From: UBA4729 sp038231175
GTDB taxonomy: Bacteria; Patescibacteriota; Saccharimonadia; Saccharimonadales; UBA4665
Assembly (NCBI GenBank): GCA_038231175.1
Contig: JBBRLU010000011.1
Location: forward strand, 1-22,393
Direction of reading: 5' to 3'
Length of the DNA: 22,393 bases
Shown: piece by piece, positions 21,806 to 22,393 of the stretch
Numbering within the stretch: the first letter of the stretch is position 1
Layout: every line of letters starts with the position of its first letter
The notes under the pieces: generated by a model
What the model saw: only the letters and a program-made list of their open reading frames with translations
Database searches by the model: none
What the model was told of the DNA's origin: nothing
Program-made: the position numbers and the translations under genes

Positions 21806-22393
21806 TTATTTGCTCAATTGTGTTGTAGCTAAGTCTACGACAGTCGCTACATCGACAGGGGTAGTGAGCCAATGGATACTTTTGTTACGTTTAAACCAGG
21901 TTCGCTGACGTTTAGCTAAATCGAGGGTCGCTTTAAGTATTCTCTGTCTGGTGGCAGTTAATTCGACAGCCGATTTTTGGCCTAAAAAGTATGGCTGCCA
22001 CTGGCTATAGCCGACGCCTTTCAAGGCTTCGCAGTCCCAGCCATATCGTTGTTGCAACCTGTCGACTTCTGGCTCCAGGCCGGCCGCCAGCATGGCATCG
22101 ACGCGCTCCGTTATGCGATCATTTAAGATTTCGCGGTCGGTTTGTAATCCTAGGATCAGCGTGTTGGCCCGTAGCGGCTGGCGCTGTTGCAACGCCCCAT
22201 CAGTTTCCAGCAGCCGAATCAGGCGACGCTTATTGCGCCTGTCTATGTCACCCAGATCCAGCCCCTGCTCGGCAATCTTAGTCAGCAATTCGTCGATTGA
22301 TAATTGGTTAAGCACCGCCCGCTCGGCCCGGTCACCGGCCGGCAGGAAATTAAAGTCAAACAGCACGCCGTCTATATACAGACCGGTGCCGCC
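21806..22393 (-). CDS. miaA: tRNA dimethylallyltransferase, C-terminal part (5' end outside window)
   Basis: MiaA adds a dimethylallyl group to A37 of tRNAs that read codons starting with U. The frame is open to the right edge, where it reads GGTGLYIDGVLFDF, the conserved GGTGLYI motif. Downstream are IDRRNKRRLIRLLE, a LILGL-to-ERVDAMLAAGLEPEVDRL block, LKGVGYSQWQPYFLG and the ATLDLAKRQRTWFKRNKSIHWL ending, all in MiaA order. The P-loop and the substrate part lie outside the window. The next gene starts 37 nt after its stop but has its own -10 box. Confidence 0.95.
   Translation of the reverse strand, partial: GGTGLYIDGVLFDFNFLPAGDRAERAVLNQLSIDELLTKIAEQGLDLGDIDRRNKRRLIRLLETDGALQQRQPLRANTLILGLQTDREILNDRITERVDAMLAAGLEPEVDRLQQRYGWDCEALKGVGYSQWQPYFLGQKSAVELTATRQRILKATLDLAKRQRTWFKRNKSIHWLTTPVDVATVVDLATTQLSK

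Overview
The window most likely comes from a Candidatus Saccharibacteria (TM7, Patescibacteria/CPR) chromosome. The partial 16S rRNA at the left edge has a TM7-like 5' domain. The paired surface-protein genes and the VirB4/VirD4-like ATPase next to a small proline-rich protein match what I remember of that phylum. No database search was possible, so the taxonomy is by recognition only.

Layout. 1-579: 5' end of 16S rRNA on the minus strand, its hairpin-rich leader and its promoter. 580-6220: minus-strand genes, namely a hypothetical protein, then the operon gyrB-gyrA-small membrane protein with an L7/L12-like C-terminus. 6345-8322: two plus-strand envelope genes, an LPNTG-type surface protein and a membrane protein. 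8319-12513: minus-strand genes, namely a 1056-residue conjugation-type ATPase, its small partner and a membrane protein. 12514-13248: a divergent intergenic region with DnaA-box matches and a promoter-to-terminator unit that looks like a small RNA gene. 13249-16030: comM and the infC-rpmI-rplT translation operon (plus strand), with infC starting at AUC. 16040-19300: an accessory stretch with two PIN/Phd toxin-antitoxin pairs, rnpB, a DCoH/PCD-RNase HI fusion, tRNA-Pro(GGG) and a small hypothetical gene. 19303-22393: a probable structured RNA, an M50 protease, rpmB, a degenerate metallo-beta-lactamase-fold protein, a winged-helix/nucleotidyltransferase protein and the 3' part of miaA.

How things fit together. 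Transcription starts can be calibrated on rnpB: its -10 box lies exactly 6 nt before the first base of helix P1. With the same spacing, at least seven protein genes have a -10 box 6-7 nt before their start codon and no Shine-Dalgarno, so they are probably leaderless. Operon-internal genes and the ribosomal/IF3 genes instead have AAGGAG-type sites. Both toxin-antitoxin promoters carry a CTAGAC/GTCTAG palindrome between -35 and -10, which suggests related autorepression.

Main candidates for something undescribed: the multibranched RNA at 19303-19445, the small RNA at about 13007-13178 beside a possible oriC, the shared-operator pair of toxin-antitoxin systems, and the DCoH-RNase HI fusion.
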